Shown: positions 33,425 through 41,279 of the stretch, piece after piece
Numbering within the stretch: position 1 is the first letter of the stretch
Layout of the letters: the number at the start of each line of letters is the position of its first letter
Assembly: GCF_003846445.2 (NCBI RefSeq)
Contig: NZ_CP030139.2
Coordinates: 558,001 to 622,000 of the forward strand
Direction: 5' to 3'
DNA from: Synechococcus elongatus PCC 11801
GTDB taxonomy: Bacteria; Cyanobacteriota; Cyanobacteriia; Synechococcales; Synechococcaceae
Length of the DNA stretch: 64,000 bases
Translations under genes and position numbers: made by a program
The notes under the pieces: model-generated
What the model saw: the letters and a program-made list of their open reading frames with translations, nothing else
The model's database searches: none
Told to the model about the DNA's origin: nothing

Positions 33425-33906
33425 AGGCTAGCCGGTGGTCTATCAGCATTGGTTGTATGAGTCCTAATCGGTTGGATGGATACAGCGCTGGCGTGACCCA
33501 AGCTACACCTTTACGTTTGGCAGACTACTAGTAGTCTCAACAAAAATCCCGGTTTCTAAACTCGCTATCCAGTCGTCCTGGGATAGTAGGGGCAAAGAAG
33601 CTGGGATTTTTGTAGGTCTTGGGGAGACCAGAGACAAGGGAAAAATCGTACGCACAGCTGAGATCCAAGCCTGCCTGACTAACCGAGGGAGCATCGGTAA
33701 GACTCGATTTCTCAGAACCCATTCTGGAAATAGTTCTCTCAAGTTCTGCTTGGTACGACGAGTTTCGAAAATGTCTAGTGCTTAATGGTAGGTAGACTGT
33801 TTTAGATTTATTCATACGGAATGAATAGAGCTGCCTCTCTAGGTCAGTTTGGGAGAGGCTTAATGTAGAGCGCTCAGCTTTAATCCAGCTCAAAGGGATT
33901 GATCAG
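33425..33906. other. Non-coding stretch after the acetamidase gene
   Basis: Besides the hairpin element at 33522-33612 I see nothing functional. Minus-strand frames here (up to 118 residues) have no family resemblance, no ribosome binding site and run through the hairpin. HIP1 is absent. Confidence 0.4.
33522..33612. repeat. Palindrome plus hairpin element (MITE-like)
   Basis: A perfect 16-base palindrome (AGACTACTAGTAGTCT, 33522-33537) is followed by an imperfect inverted repeat with 17-base arms (CAAAAATCCCGGTTTCT at 33541-33557; its near complement at 33596-33612, 15 of 17 pairing). I recall AAAAATCCCGG-type elements as frequent in filamentous cyanobacteria, so this may be a small mobile repeat that came in with the acetamidase gene. 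Confidence 0.55.
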
Positions 33907-34012
33907 CTACAGACCTACAATGTTTTGAAAGTCCTTGGCGTTGCGTGTCACCAAAGGCAAGTTTTCTGTGAGAGCAGTGGCGGCAATGATCACATCAGGT
34001 AGCTTGATTCGT
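33907..34012 (-). pseudogene. VapC (PIN-domain toxin) 3' remnant
   Basis: On the minus strand a frame reads RIKLPDVIIAATALTENLPLVTRNAKDFQNIVGL and stops. This is the C-terminal third of a VapC ribonuclease, with the PDxxIAATA and LVTRNxKDF motifs. The first 90 or so residues, including the first catalytic Asp, are gone; the remnant begins inside the 3' end of the antitoxin gene. An internal deletion fused the end of the antitoxin gene to the end of the toxin gene. Confidence 0.8.
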
Positions 34013-34234
34013 TGCTACTGGCGCAGTTGAGTCGGTCTGTCCCCAGGCACCTTGGGTTTCAGCGAAAATACGGGCGATCGCTTGCTCATCAATAACGGAC
34101 TCACCTTCAGCAGATAGTGCGTCATCGGCAGCAGGCAAGACGATCACTTCCAGACGGCGATCGCGCAGGGATGGGGGCAAATCCAAGCTGAGATGGGTGC
34201 CGCTCACTTGCACGATTTGACGATGGGCTTCCAT
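33995..34234 (-). CDS. VapB-like antitoxin, partner truncated
   Basis: This 79-residue protein has a short beta-rich N terminus (QIVQVSGTHLSLDLPPSLRDRRLEVIVLPA), as in AbrB/VapB-type or DUF2281-type antitoxins, and a helical, acidic C-terminal part (IDEQAIARIFAETQGAWG). Its last residues read into the fused VapC remnant frame-shifted, so the natural C terminus may be altered (TDSTAPVATNQAT). With the toxin destroyed it has no obvious job except as leftover or cross-regulator. Function is inferred from position and from the adjacent PIN remnant. Confidence 0.55.
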   Translation of the reverse strand: MEAHRQIVQVSGTHLSLDLPPSLRDRRLEVIVLPAADDALSAEGESVIDEQAIARIFAETQGAWGQTDSTAPVATNQAT

Positions 34235-34280
34235 CTGAGCTTTGACCAGCGGATGGGGCTAGATGTTTTGATCTTCTCTT

Positions 34281-34312
34281 CTCTGCCGTGTTCTAGGGAT
34301 GGGGCGATCGCC
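34281..34312 (+). repeat. Right copy of the 32-base direct repeat
   Basis: CTCTGCCGTGTTCTAGGGAT followed by GGGGCGATCGCC; 29 of 32 bases identical to 31703-31734. The 2.55 kb between the copies includes the HIP1-free acetamidase segment and the VapB/VapC remnant. Confidence 0.55.
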
Positions 34313-34442
34313 AGCAAGCAAGCTGTCGCAAAAAAAACAGCGATCGCTTGTCAATTGTCACCACGGAAACCTTGAAATCATCCGGCTAGCCGAGATGCTA
34401 CCGAACAGACCTCGATCGCCGGTTTAGCGATCGCGAGAAAGG

Positions 34443-34580
34443 TTGCTGATCAATCTGCCGCTGAACTACGACCCCAACAATGACCCCAGCCAACTGCCCC
34501 GCGTCCGCTGGCGAAGTCATGCCCAGCTGCTCTATACCACCTGGCTGAACTACGAGGTCTATCAACCCGCATCGCGATGA
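34443..34580 (+). pseudogene. metA: Homoserine O-acyltransferase (MetA-like) 3' remnant
   Basis: A 45-codon frame ending in TGA reads [20 protein letters not shown], then [17 protein letters not shown]. It matches the C-terminal end of MetA, where E. coli has a comparable PYNYFPHNDPQNTP...WRSHGNLLFTNWLNYYVYQ. The roughly 260 upstream residues, including the catalytic Cys and His, are missing, and there is no start or ribosome binding site. It is the relic of a methionine-biosynthesis gene, acquired or lost at this spot. Confidence 0.72.
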
Positions 34581-34780
34581 CCGATCAGGCGATCGCCCCT
34601 TTAAAACTCCAGTCAGACGCTTGAAAAACTTGTAGCTTGCAGTACTTGTGTTTGGTCTCCTCGCCCAACTAGCGTAAACATCAAAATCTCAATCGATTTA
34701 TCGGTGATTACAGCTGTTCCTCGTTTCAAAGAGAACAGGTCACGACATCGGTAGTGATTGAGCTGACCCTAGGAGTGTTT
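34581..34780. other. Upstream region of the ABC transporter operon
   Basis: About 200 bases with no gene. It should hold the promoter for the five-gene run beginning at 34781; I could not identify a convincing -35/-10 pair. Confidence 0.3.
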
Positions 34781-35308
34781 ATGCCGCTGTATCTCGTTGA
34801 GGCAAGCCTGCCAGAAGTCACTCCCGAGATTGTGCAAACCCAGCTGAGTGAGTTGGCGGCAGCCGCTAGCCAACAGCAAGCCGTTTTGATCGAAGCGCAA
34901 GTTGCCCGCAGCGATCGCAAGATTTTTGTGATTGTTGAAGCGGATTCTGAAACGGTTGCTCAGGCCGCCGTTAAACCGAGTCCTTGGGCGATCGCCGCGA
35001 TTAAGCAAGTTCGATTGATTGGCCAAGACCCGCGCACCAATCCCGATCGCAAAACAGAAGCCAATTACCTCGTGGAGTGGGATTTACCCGCTGGCCTAAC
35101 GATGGAGACCTATCTCCAACGCAAAGCCGAGAAGACCCCGCTCTATGCCCAAGTGCCCGAAGTGCAGTTCGAGCGCACCTACGTCTGCGAAGACCTATCC
35201 AAATGTCTTTGCTTCTACGACGGTCCTGACGAAGCAGCGGTTCGCCGTGCCCGTGAAGTCGTTGGGGCTCCCATCGATCGCCTCGCTGCCATCGAAACCA
35301 TCGGTTGA
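34781..35308 (+). CDS. DUF4242-type small protein, first gene of transporter operon
   Basis: The 175-residue protein begins MPLYLVEASLPEVTPEIVQTQ and seems to contain two tandem ferredoxin-like halves of the DUF4242/SCO4226 type. The second half starts YLVEWDLPAGLTMETYLQRK and includes FERTYVCEDLSKCLCFYDGPDEAAVRRAREVVGAPIDRLAAI. DUF4242 members bind nickel in Streptomyces, but the function here is unknown. The ATG at 34781 was chosen over GTG 34754. It lies 11 bases before the acyl-CoA-dehydrogenase-like gene and clearly belongs to that operon, so a role in handling the imported compound is likely. Confidence 0.72.
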   Translation: MPLYLVEASLPEVTPEIVQTQLSELAAAASQQQAVLIEAQVARSDRKIFVIVEADSETVAQAAVKPSPWAIAAIKQVRLIGQDPRTNPDRKTEANYLVEWDLPAGLTMETYLQRKAEKTPLYAQVPEVQFERTYVCEDLSKCLCFYDGPDEAAVRRAREVVGAPIDRLAAIETIG

Positions 35309-35319
35309 GGGATGCTGGG

Positions 35320-36381
35320 ATGCCAACCACCACTCTGCTAAACGAGATTCAAGCGCTCTCCGCCGCTGATCCTGAGCACCGCTCCCAAAGCCTCGATATT
35401 CTCCAGCTCATTGCCCAAGCCGGTTGGTTAGGGCTCGGGGTCGATCGCCAGCAGGGTGGTAACGGTGGCTCCATTCTGGATGCAGTCGAAGCGATCGCCG
35501 CTGTTTCCGAAGTCTGTTTGACCAGTGGCTTTGCTTTTTGGTGCCAACGGACGTTTATTCAGTACCTTACTGCTAGCGAGAATGACTGGCTGAAATCTGA
35601 GGTTCTGCCCATCGTTCTGCGGGCTGAAAAGGCCGGAGCGACGGGAATGTCCAATGCCATGAAGCATCTCTCGGGCTTGGAACCCTTGCGGCTCAACGCT
35701 GAACGTCAAACTGGCGGAATTCAGTTGCAAGGCTCCCTACCTTGGGCTTCCAATCTGGTCCCTAAGCAATTTTTTGTGGCTGTGGCCACGGAAACTCGCG
35801 ACGGAGAGGTCTTGATTGTGGCGATTCCCTCCCATGCCTTGGGGGTTGAACGCAGTCCTGACTTTGACTTACTGGGGATGGTTGCCGCCTCGACGGGTGC
35901 CCTCAATTTCGATCAGGTCTGGCTACCCGATCGCTGGATCATCGCTGAGGCAGGACGGGCCTTCTTGCCCAAAGTGCGCCCGAGTTTTCTGCTCTTTCAG
36001 TGCGGATTACCTCTCGGAACCATTCGAGCGGCACTCAAAGCGATCGCCCCAACCCTGAGTGGGCCCAGTGCAGTTCTCAAGAGCCGTTACTCTCAAGTTC
36101 AAATTCAACTTGAGGGGCTGACCGCCGATCTGCATGCCTTGGCGCAGCTCAGCGAGTTCTCGTTGCCACAACTCCGTCAGTTGTTTGAATTGCGGATTGC
36201 CCTCACCCGCTTGGCGACCGAGGTGACTTGGCTAGAGCTAGAAGCTCGTGGGGGCAAGGGCTACCACGCTGGCAGCACCGCGAAACGGCTGCGAGAAGTT
36301 GCCTTTTTACCCGTGCTGACGCCGAGCTTGGTGCAACTGGAGCGCGAACTGCAGCGCACCGCTGCTGAGGCAGTGGCATGA
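35320..36381 (+). CDS. Acyl-CoA dehydrogenase-fold flavoprotein (SfnB/DszC-like)
   Basis: This 353-residue protein has the acyl-CoA dehydrogenase fold: helical N-terminal domain (LIAQAGWLGLGVDRQQGGNGGSILDAVEAI), a beta-domain middle (GATGMSNAMKHLSG, GIQLQGSLPWASN) and a helical C-terminal domain (LTRLATEVTWLELEARGGKGY). Members next to sulfonate-type ABC transporters, such as SfnB and related FMN-dependent monooxygenases, act on organosulfur compounds rather than acyl-CoA, and I infer something similar here. The catalytic glutamate of true dehydrogenases is not obvious. ATG 35320 is preferred over TTG 35305. Its end overlaps the next gene by four bases (ATGA). Confidence 0.75.
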   Translation: MPTTTLLNEIQALSAADPEHRSQSLDILQLIAQAGWLGLGVDRQQGGNGGSILDAVEAIAAVSEVCLTSGFAFWCQRTFIQYLTASENDWLKSEVLPIVLRAEKAGATGMSNAMKHLSGLEPLRLNAERQTGGIQLQGSLPWASNLVPKQFFVAVATETRDGEVLIVAIPSHALGVERSPDFDLLGMVAASTGALNFDQVWLPDRWIIAEAGRAFLPKVRPSFLLFQCGLPLGTIRAALKAIAPTLSGPSAVLKSRYSQVQIQLEGLTADLHALAQLSEFSLPQLRQLFELRIALTRLATEVTWLELEARGGKGYHAGSTAKRLREVAFLPVLTPSLVQLERELQRTAAEAVA

Positions 36382-37190
36382 CCACCACAATCGCCGATCC
36401 GGTTGTCAACCCGCGATCGCCCACTGACATCATCCTGCAGGCGCGATCGCTGACCAAGCACTATCGCAGCGGCAACCACAACGTCACCGCCTTTCAAGAT
36501 CTCACCCTCAGCTTGCACCCGGGCGAGATCGTCTGTCTGTTAGGGCCCAGTGGCTGTGGCAAATCCTCCTTGCTGCAAGCGATCGCCTGCCTCCAAAGCA
36601 TTGATGCCGGCGAAATTCAGTTTCTGGGTCAGCCGCTGCGTCAGCCACATCCGCGCATTGGCTTTGTCTTCCAAGAACCGGCGCTGCTGCCTTGGCAGAC
36701 CGTCTGGCAAAACGTCTCCTTTGGCTTGGAACTGAAACAGGGGCCACAGCTAAGTGACAGTCAGCGGCGATCGCGAATTAGTGAAGCCCTAGAACGAGTT
36801 GGGCTAGCTGGCTCTGAACGCGCCTATCCTCGGCAGCTCTCAGGCGGCATGGCCCAGCGGGTGGCTCTTGCCCGTGCTTTGGCTCGCCATCCCCATCTGC
36901 TGTTGCTAGATGAGCCCTTCGCGGCTCTGGATGCGATCCATCGCTTGGAAATGCAGAAGCTGCTGCTGGAGGCGATCGCAGGACAAACCGAAGCCGTGTT
37001 GATGGTCACCCACGACCTCGATGAAGCCTTGCTACTGGGCGATCGCGTCATCCTGATGCATCGCAACCCCGGTCGCTTCGGTCAGCAGTGGATCATTCCC
37101 CAGCCGCGTCCGCGGTTTCATTGCCTGACTGACCTCAGTGGCTTGCGTGCCGAAATCCTGCAAGCCCTCTCCGATTCCCTGACTCCGTAA
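36378..37190 (+). CDS. ABC transporter ATP-binding protein (SsuB/TauB/NrtD-like)
   Basis: The 270-residue ATPase of the nitrate/sulfonate/taurine importer family has Walker A GPSGCGKSS (about 56-63), the signature LSGGMAQRVALARAL, Walker B LLLLDEPFAALD and the H-loop VTHDLDEA. It powers the permease encoded by the fifth gene of this run. The ATG overlaps the stop of the acyl-CoA-dehydrogenase-like gene, indicating translational coupling. It lacks the regulatory C-terminal domain of cyanobacterial NrtC/CmpC. Confidence 0.92.
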   Translation: MTTTIADPVVNPRSPTDIILQARSLTKHYRSGNHNVTAFQDLTLSLHPGEIVCLLGPSGCGKSSLLQAIACLQSIDAGEIQFLGQPLRQPHPRIGFVFQEPALLPWQTVWQNVSFGLELKQGPQLSDSQRRSRISEALERVGLAGSERAYPRQLSGGMAQRVALARALARHPHLLLLDEPFAALDAIHRLEMQKLLLEAIAGQTEAVLMVTHDLDEALLLGDRVILMHRNPGRFGQQWIIPQPRPRFHCLTDLSGLRAEILQALSDSLTP

Positions 37191-37214
37191 TTCTTACTCG
37201 CTGAGTTAACGACC

Positions 37215-38438
37215 ATGATTCATCCGCCGTTCTGCCAATGCTGCGGCCTGTCCCGCCGCCAATTCCTCAAGCTTTCAGGCTTGTTTACAGGGTCTCTCGC
37301 TCTTGCTGCAGGCTGCCGTCCGGGCAATGAAACCTCAACCGCACCCAGTAGCCCTGCCAATGACCAGCCCCTCAAAATTGGCTATCTGCCGATTACCGAT
37401 GCGGCACCCCTCCTGATCGGTCATTCTCAAAAGTTCTTTGAACAGGAAGGGTTACAGGTTGAAGCCCCAACCCTGTTCCGCTCTTGGCCCCAGATTATCG
37501 AGGCATTTATCGCCCGGAAGGTGAACGCCATTCACATCCTGATGCCCGCCACTATTTCGCTGCGCTATGGCCGGAACTTCCCTGCCAAGGTGGTTGCTTG
37601 GAACCACACCAATGGCTCAGCCCTAACGGTGGGGCCGAGTGTCAACAAGGTTGAAGACTTAGCCGGTCGCACGATCGCAGTGCCCTTTTGGTACTCCGTC
37701 CATAACGTTGTGCTGCAACAAGTGCTGCAAGACACAGGGCTAAAAGTAGTGCGTCGTCCTCGGGAAGCAGCGATCGCAGACGATGAAGTCAACTTGGTGG
37801 TGCTACCCCCGCCAGACATGATTTCAGCCTTAGCCAACGACAGCATTGGCGGCTACATCGTGGCCGATCCATTTAATGCCGCCGCTGAAAAACGCAAGGT
37901 TGGCAAGATTCTCCGCTTCACCGGTGATGTCTGGAAAGATCACGCCTGCTGTGTGATTTTCATGCACGAAGACGACCTTAAAGAACGGCCAGAATGGGCG
38001 CAGCGAGTCGTCAATGGCTTGGTGGCTTCCCAAGCGTGGATGCGCGATCGCCGCCAAGAAGTTGCCGAAATTCTTTCCAAGGATGGAGTCGGCAAGTATA
38101 CGCCCCACCCACTACCCATCCTGCAGCAGGCGCTGACTGCCTACAGCCCCGAAGTCTATGGCCCCATCGGAGCTATTCGCCATGCCGATTGGGGCAGCGA
38201 TCGCATTGACTTCCAGCCCTATCCCTTCCCGTCCTACACCGAGAAGTTAGTCACGCTGCTGCAACAAACTCAAGTTGAAGGCGAGCGAACCTTCCTCGAT
38301 CAACTCTCGCCCCAGCAGGTCGCCACCGATTTAGTGGATGACTCTTTTGTCCGAAAAGCGATCGCGGCAAAGGGTGGCCCCGCTCAATTTGGCTTGACTC
38401 CCGACTTCCGTCGTCAAGAAGTCTTCCAGGTCAGTTGA
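37215..38438 (+). CDS. ABC transporter substrate-binding lipoprotein (SsuA/NrtA-like)
   Basis: The 407-residue binding protein has a combined export signal: a twin-arginine motif SRRQFLK (residues 13-19) and a lipobox LAAGC with Cys34 as lipid attachment site. The mature part is a NMT1-type fold (PLKIGYLPITDAAPLLIGHSQ, ALTVGPSVNKVEDLAGRTIAVPFWYSVHN) related to nitrate, bicarbonate, sulfonate and taurine binding proteins. It would catch an anionic or small organic substrate outside the plasma membrane. An odd cysteine cluster (CQCCG, residues 7-11) precedes the twin arginines. The substrate cannot be read from sequence. Confidence 0.88.
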   Translation: MIHPPFCQCCGLSRRQFLKLSGLFTGSLALAAGCRPGNETSTAPSSPANDQPLKIGYLPITDAAPLLIGHSQKFFEQEGLQVEAPTLFRSWPQIIEAFIARKVNAIHILMPATISLRYGRNFPAKVVAWNHTNGSALTVGPSVNKVEDLAGRTIAVPFWYSVHNVVLQQVLQDTGLKVVRRPREAAIADDEVNLVVLPPPDMISALANDSIGGYIVADPFNAAAEKRKVGKILRFTGDVWKDHACCVIFMHEDDLKERPEWAQRVVNGLVASQAWMRDRRQEVAEILSKDGVGKYTPHPLPILQQALTAYSPEVYGPIGAIRHADWGSDRIDFQPYPFPSYTEKLVTLLQQTQVEGERTFLDQLSPQQVATDLVDDSFVRKAIAAKGGPAQFGLTPDFRRQEVFQVS

Positions 38439-38439
38439 G

Positions 38440-39237
38440 ATGACGATTAGCCTGCGATCGCGCCGCCCCTGGTTCTCTGGTTGGCAGCGAATTATCCAGT
38501 GGATTCCTTATCCCTTGCGAGGGCTGCTGTTAGGACTGTTGATCTGGAGTGCTTTGACCTCCGCTTGGATCAACCCTGATCCGGTGTGGCAGGCCTTTGC
38601 CCCTGAATCAGCGATCGCGGCTTTAGGGAAATTGCTGTTCAACGGCACGCTCTGGCCACACATCGGTGCAAGCCTGCAACGAGTGGCCGTGGGCTTATTG
38701 GCAGCGATCACGGTTGGGGTTCCGATTGGTTTGCTGTTTGGGCTGGTGCCAACAATCGAGCGATCGGCAACCGGAGCATTGCAGTTCATCCGCATGATCT
38801 CGCCCCTGTCCTGGATGCCGATTGCCGTCATGGCCTTTGGTATTGGTGATCTACCGGTCTATTTCTTGCTAGCGATCGCTGCCGTCTGGCCAATTCTGCT
38901 CAGTACCAGCAGCGGTACTGCCGCCGTCAACCAGAAACTCTTGCTTCTAGCTCGTAGCCTCTGTGCGACTCGCAGTGAGACGATTCGGCGTGTGGTGATT
39001 CCTGCGATCGTGCCGCAAATTCTCGTGGGTCTTCGGCTGGCGATCGGCACGATTTGGATTGTCCTGGTTCCTGCTGAAATGCTAGGGGTTAGCTCGGGAC
39101 TGGGCTACTTCATCCTCGATACCCGCGATCGCATTGCCTACAACGAACTCACCGCCGTTCTATTGGCGATCGGCCTGATTGGCTGTGCTTTGGATTGGAG
39201 CCTGCAATCCCTGCAGAAACACTGGCAGCTCAATTAA
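38440..39237 (+). CDS. ABC transporter permease (SsuC/TauC-like)
   Basis: The 265-residue permease has about six membrane helices and the cytoplasmic coupling loop (LARSLCATRSETIRRVVIPAIVPQIL), a version of the EAA motif. It pairs with the ATPase and the lipoprotein just upstream. The start ATG is one base after the lipoprotein stop. It is the last gene of the run; the next gene lies about 240 bases on. Confidence 0.9.
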   Translation: MTISLRSRRPWFSGWQRIIQWIPYPLRGLLLGLLIWSALTSAWINPDPVWQAFAPESAIAALGKLLFNGTLWPHIGASLQRVAVGLLAAITVGVPIGLLFGLVPTIERSATGALQFIRMISPLSWMPIAVMAFGIGDLPVYFLLAIAAVWPILLSTSSGTAAVNQKLLLLARSLCATRSETIRRVVIPAIVPQILVGLRLAIGTIWIVLVPAEMLGVSSGLGYFILDTRDRIAYNELTAVLLAIGLIGCALDWSLQSLQKHWQLN

Positions 39238-39480
39238 GAGCACCTCATCCAATCATTAGCCAGAGTCTCAATTCTTTTGCTCAGTATTTTGACCGTGCAA
39301 ACGGATTCGAATGATTGACGATTTCATCTGAGACTTCGCTGGGGGATTCAGACTGTCCTAATTCTGCGGCGATCGCAAGGGATGGCCTAGATTAAGCAGT
39401 GGTCAACAGGAGAGCCGCGATCGCTTGGATCTGGATCGGGGTTCTTCCGGCGATCGCTCCGCTTGTGTCGAGACGCCACT

Positions 39481-41031
39481 ATGCCGCAGTCCCATGAATC
39501 CGTTGACCTGATTGTCATTGGCAGTGGCTTGGGCGGGCTGTGCTGTGGTGCTTTAGCCGCTCGCTATGGCCTCGACGTGCTGGTTTTGGAAGCTCACGAT
39601 CGCCCCGGAGGTGCTGCTCATGGCTTTGAGCGGCGTGGTTTTCACTTTGAATCTGGCCCGTCGCTCTGGTCAGGCTTAGGGCGCTGGCCGAGTACCAATC
39701 CGCTGGCTCAAGTCTTACGAGCGATCGGAGAAGAAGTGCCGGTCCTGACCTATCGCGAATGGGGCGTGTTGCTGCCCGAAGGCCAGTTACAGATTGGGGT
39801 GGGCAACACCGACTTTCTCAAAACAGTCACCGCCCTGCGTGGACCAGCTGCTGCTCAAGAGTGGCAAGACTTCATGACTTGGCTGGCTCCCTATAGTGCT
39901 GCTGCTAATGCGCTGCCCTTGTTGGCGTTACGGCCTGGGCTCAGTCTGTTCAACACCTTGGCGGGAAGTGCTGGCAAACTGCTACCGCATCTGGGGCGGA
40001 TGGCTGCTTTGGGTGGCGCATTTGGCCCGATCGCTCGACGTCATCTCAGCGATCCGTTTCTGCTCAACTGGGTGGAACTGCTCTGCTTTTTGATCAGTGG
40101 ATTGCCTGCGGATCAAACCAGTGCAGCAGCAATGGCGACCTTGTTTGGAGAATGGTTTGAGCCGGACGCCTGTTTGGAATATCCGGTTGGCGGTAGTGCT
40201 GCGATCGCAGAGGCACTGGTTCGAGGACTCCAAAAACAGGGTGGCACCTTGCAAGTCCGCAGCCGAGTCACCGAAATTCTGGTGGAAGGCGATCGCGCCT
40301 GTGGCGTTCGCTGTGCCGATGGTCAGATAATTCACGCCCGTCGCGCCGTGGTCAGCAACGCCAGCATTTGGGACACATTGAACCTGCTGCCTAGCGATAG
40401 CCTGCCGACTCGCTGGCGAGAACAGCGGCAGCAAACCCCCGCTTGTCATGGCTTTTTACATCTTCACCTTGGGCTGCGCGGCGATGATTTGCAGCACTTA
40501 CCGCTGCATCACGTTTGGGTGGGTGATTGGCAGCGAGGGATCACTGCAGAACGCAACATGGTGGTGCTCTCAATGCCATCTCTGCTGCAACCTGACCTTG
40601 CACCAGCCGGCCATCAGGTCTTGCACGGTTACACCCCAGCCAATGAACCGTGGGAATTGTGGCGAGATTTAGAGCCAGGCAGTGCGGTCTACGAGGCACA
40701 AAAACGCGATCGCTGTCAAATCTTCTGGGATGTGCTGGAGCAATTGATCCCCGACGTCCGCGATCGCGCTGTGATTTCCTTGGAGGGTACGCCGCGCACC
40801 CAAGCCCACTATCTCAACACCTTTCAGGGCAGCTATGGGCCTGCGATCGGTGCGGATCAGGGACTGTTCCCCGGTTGCCAGACCCCAATTGCCAATCTAT
40901 TGCTCTGTGGAGCCAGCGTTTTCCCGGGCATTGGGGTTCCACCCGTCGCTACCAGTGGAGCGCTGGCAGCCCATGCCCTCGTTCCCGCCAGCCAACAGAA
41001 GAAAATGCTCAAGGAGATCGGCATTCTCTAA
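39481..41031 (+). CDS. CrtISO/phytoene-desaturase-like FAD oxidoreductase
   Basis: The 516-residue protein has an N-terminal Rossmann FAD motif (DLIVIGSGLGGLCCGALAARYGLDVLVLEAHDRPGGAAHGFERRG) and the C-terminal TPIANLLLCGASVFPGIGVPPVATSGALAAHAL block of carotenoid isomerases and desaturases. The nearest named family is prolycopene isomerase CrtISO (CrtH), but cyanobacteria carry several paralogues (CrtO, CruA-like and unknown), so the substrate is open. ATG 39481 is preferred over ATG 39463 because the FAD motif is normally close to the N terminus. It stands alone, with about 240 bases upstream and a hairpin-rich tail region. Confidence 0.82.
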   Translation: MPQSHESVDLIVIGSGLGGLCCGALAARYGLDVLVLEAHDRPGGAAHGFERRGFHFESGPSLWSGLGRWPSTNPLAQVLRAIGEEVPVLTYREWGVLLPEGQLQIGVGNTDFLKTVTALRGPAAAQEWQDFMTWLAPYSAAANALPLLALRPGLSLFNTLAGSAGKLLPHLGRMAALGGAFGPIARRHLSDPFLLNWVELLCFLISGLPADQTSAAAMATLFGEWFEPDACLEYPVGGSAAIAEALVRGLQKQGGTLQVRSRVTEILVEGDRACGVRCADGQIIHARRAVVSNASIWDTLNLLPSDSLPTRWREQRQQTPACHGFLHLHLGLRGDDLQHLPLHHVWVGDWQRGITAERNMVVLSMPSLLQPDLAPAGHQVLHGYTPANEPWELWRDLEPGSAVYEAQKRDRCQIFWDVLEQLIPDVRDRAVISLEGTPRTQAHYLNTFQGSYGPAIGADQGLFPGCQTPIANLLLCGASVFPGIGVPPVATSGALAAHALVPASQQKKMLKEIGIL

Positions 41032-41148
41032 AAGAGCCCGCCAGCCTTGGTGTCAAGGTCTGATGAGCCTCAGACTCAGGGGTAATACCGGATTGTTTTA
41101 CCCGCTGCGATCGCGGCTCCCCAGTGTGCCTCATCCGAAATCTTGTTG

Positions 41149-41211
41149 CAGGGGGGCTGAGGGAGTCGAGTCCCCCTGAGTGCGTGCGGTGGGGGTGCAC
41201 AATCCCCCCAC
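41149..41211. other. Two adjacent GC-rich hairpins in convergent intergenic region
   Basis: Hairpin A has arms CAGGGGG/CCCCCTG (41149-41155, 41172-41178); hairpin B has arms GTGGGGG/CCCCCAC (41189-41195, 41205-41211). They lie between the convergent carotenoid-isomerase-like gene and lspA. No T-tract follows either on either strand, so simple rho-independent termination is not certain. A structured RNA or repeat is possible. Confidence 0.5.
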
Positions 41212-41279
41212 GAACCGACGGCTATCATCTCCAAACCAACCCGCTTCAGAATGAATCGTCCTCGCTGATCGCTCGTCAA

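Noticed and set aside
33537-33893. Minus-strand 118-codon frame
   Set aside because: It runs through the hairpin element, lacks a ribosome binding site and resembles no protein family.
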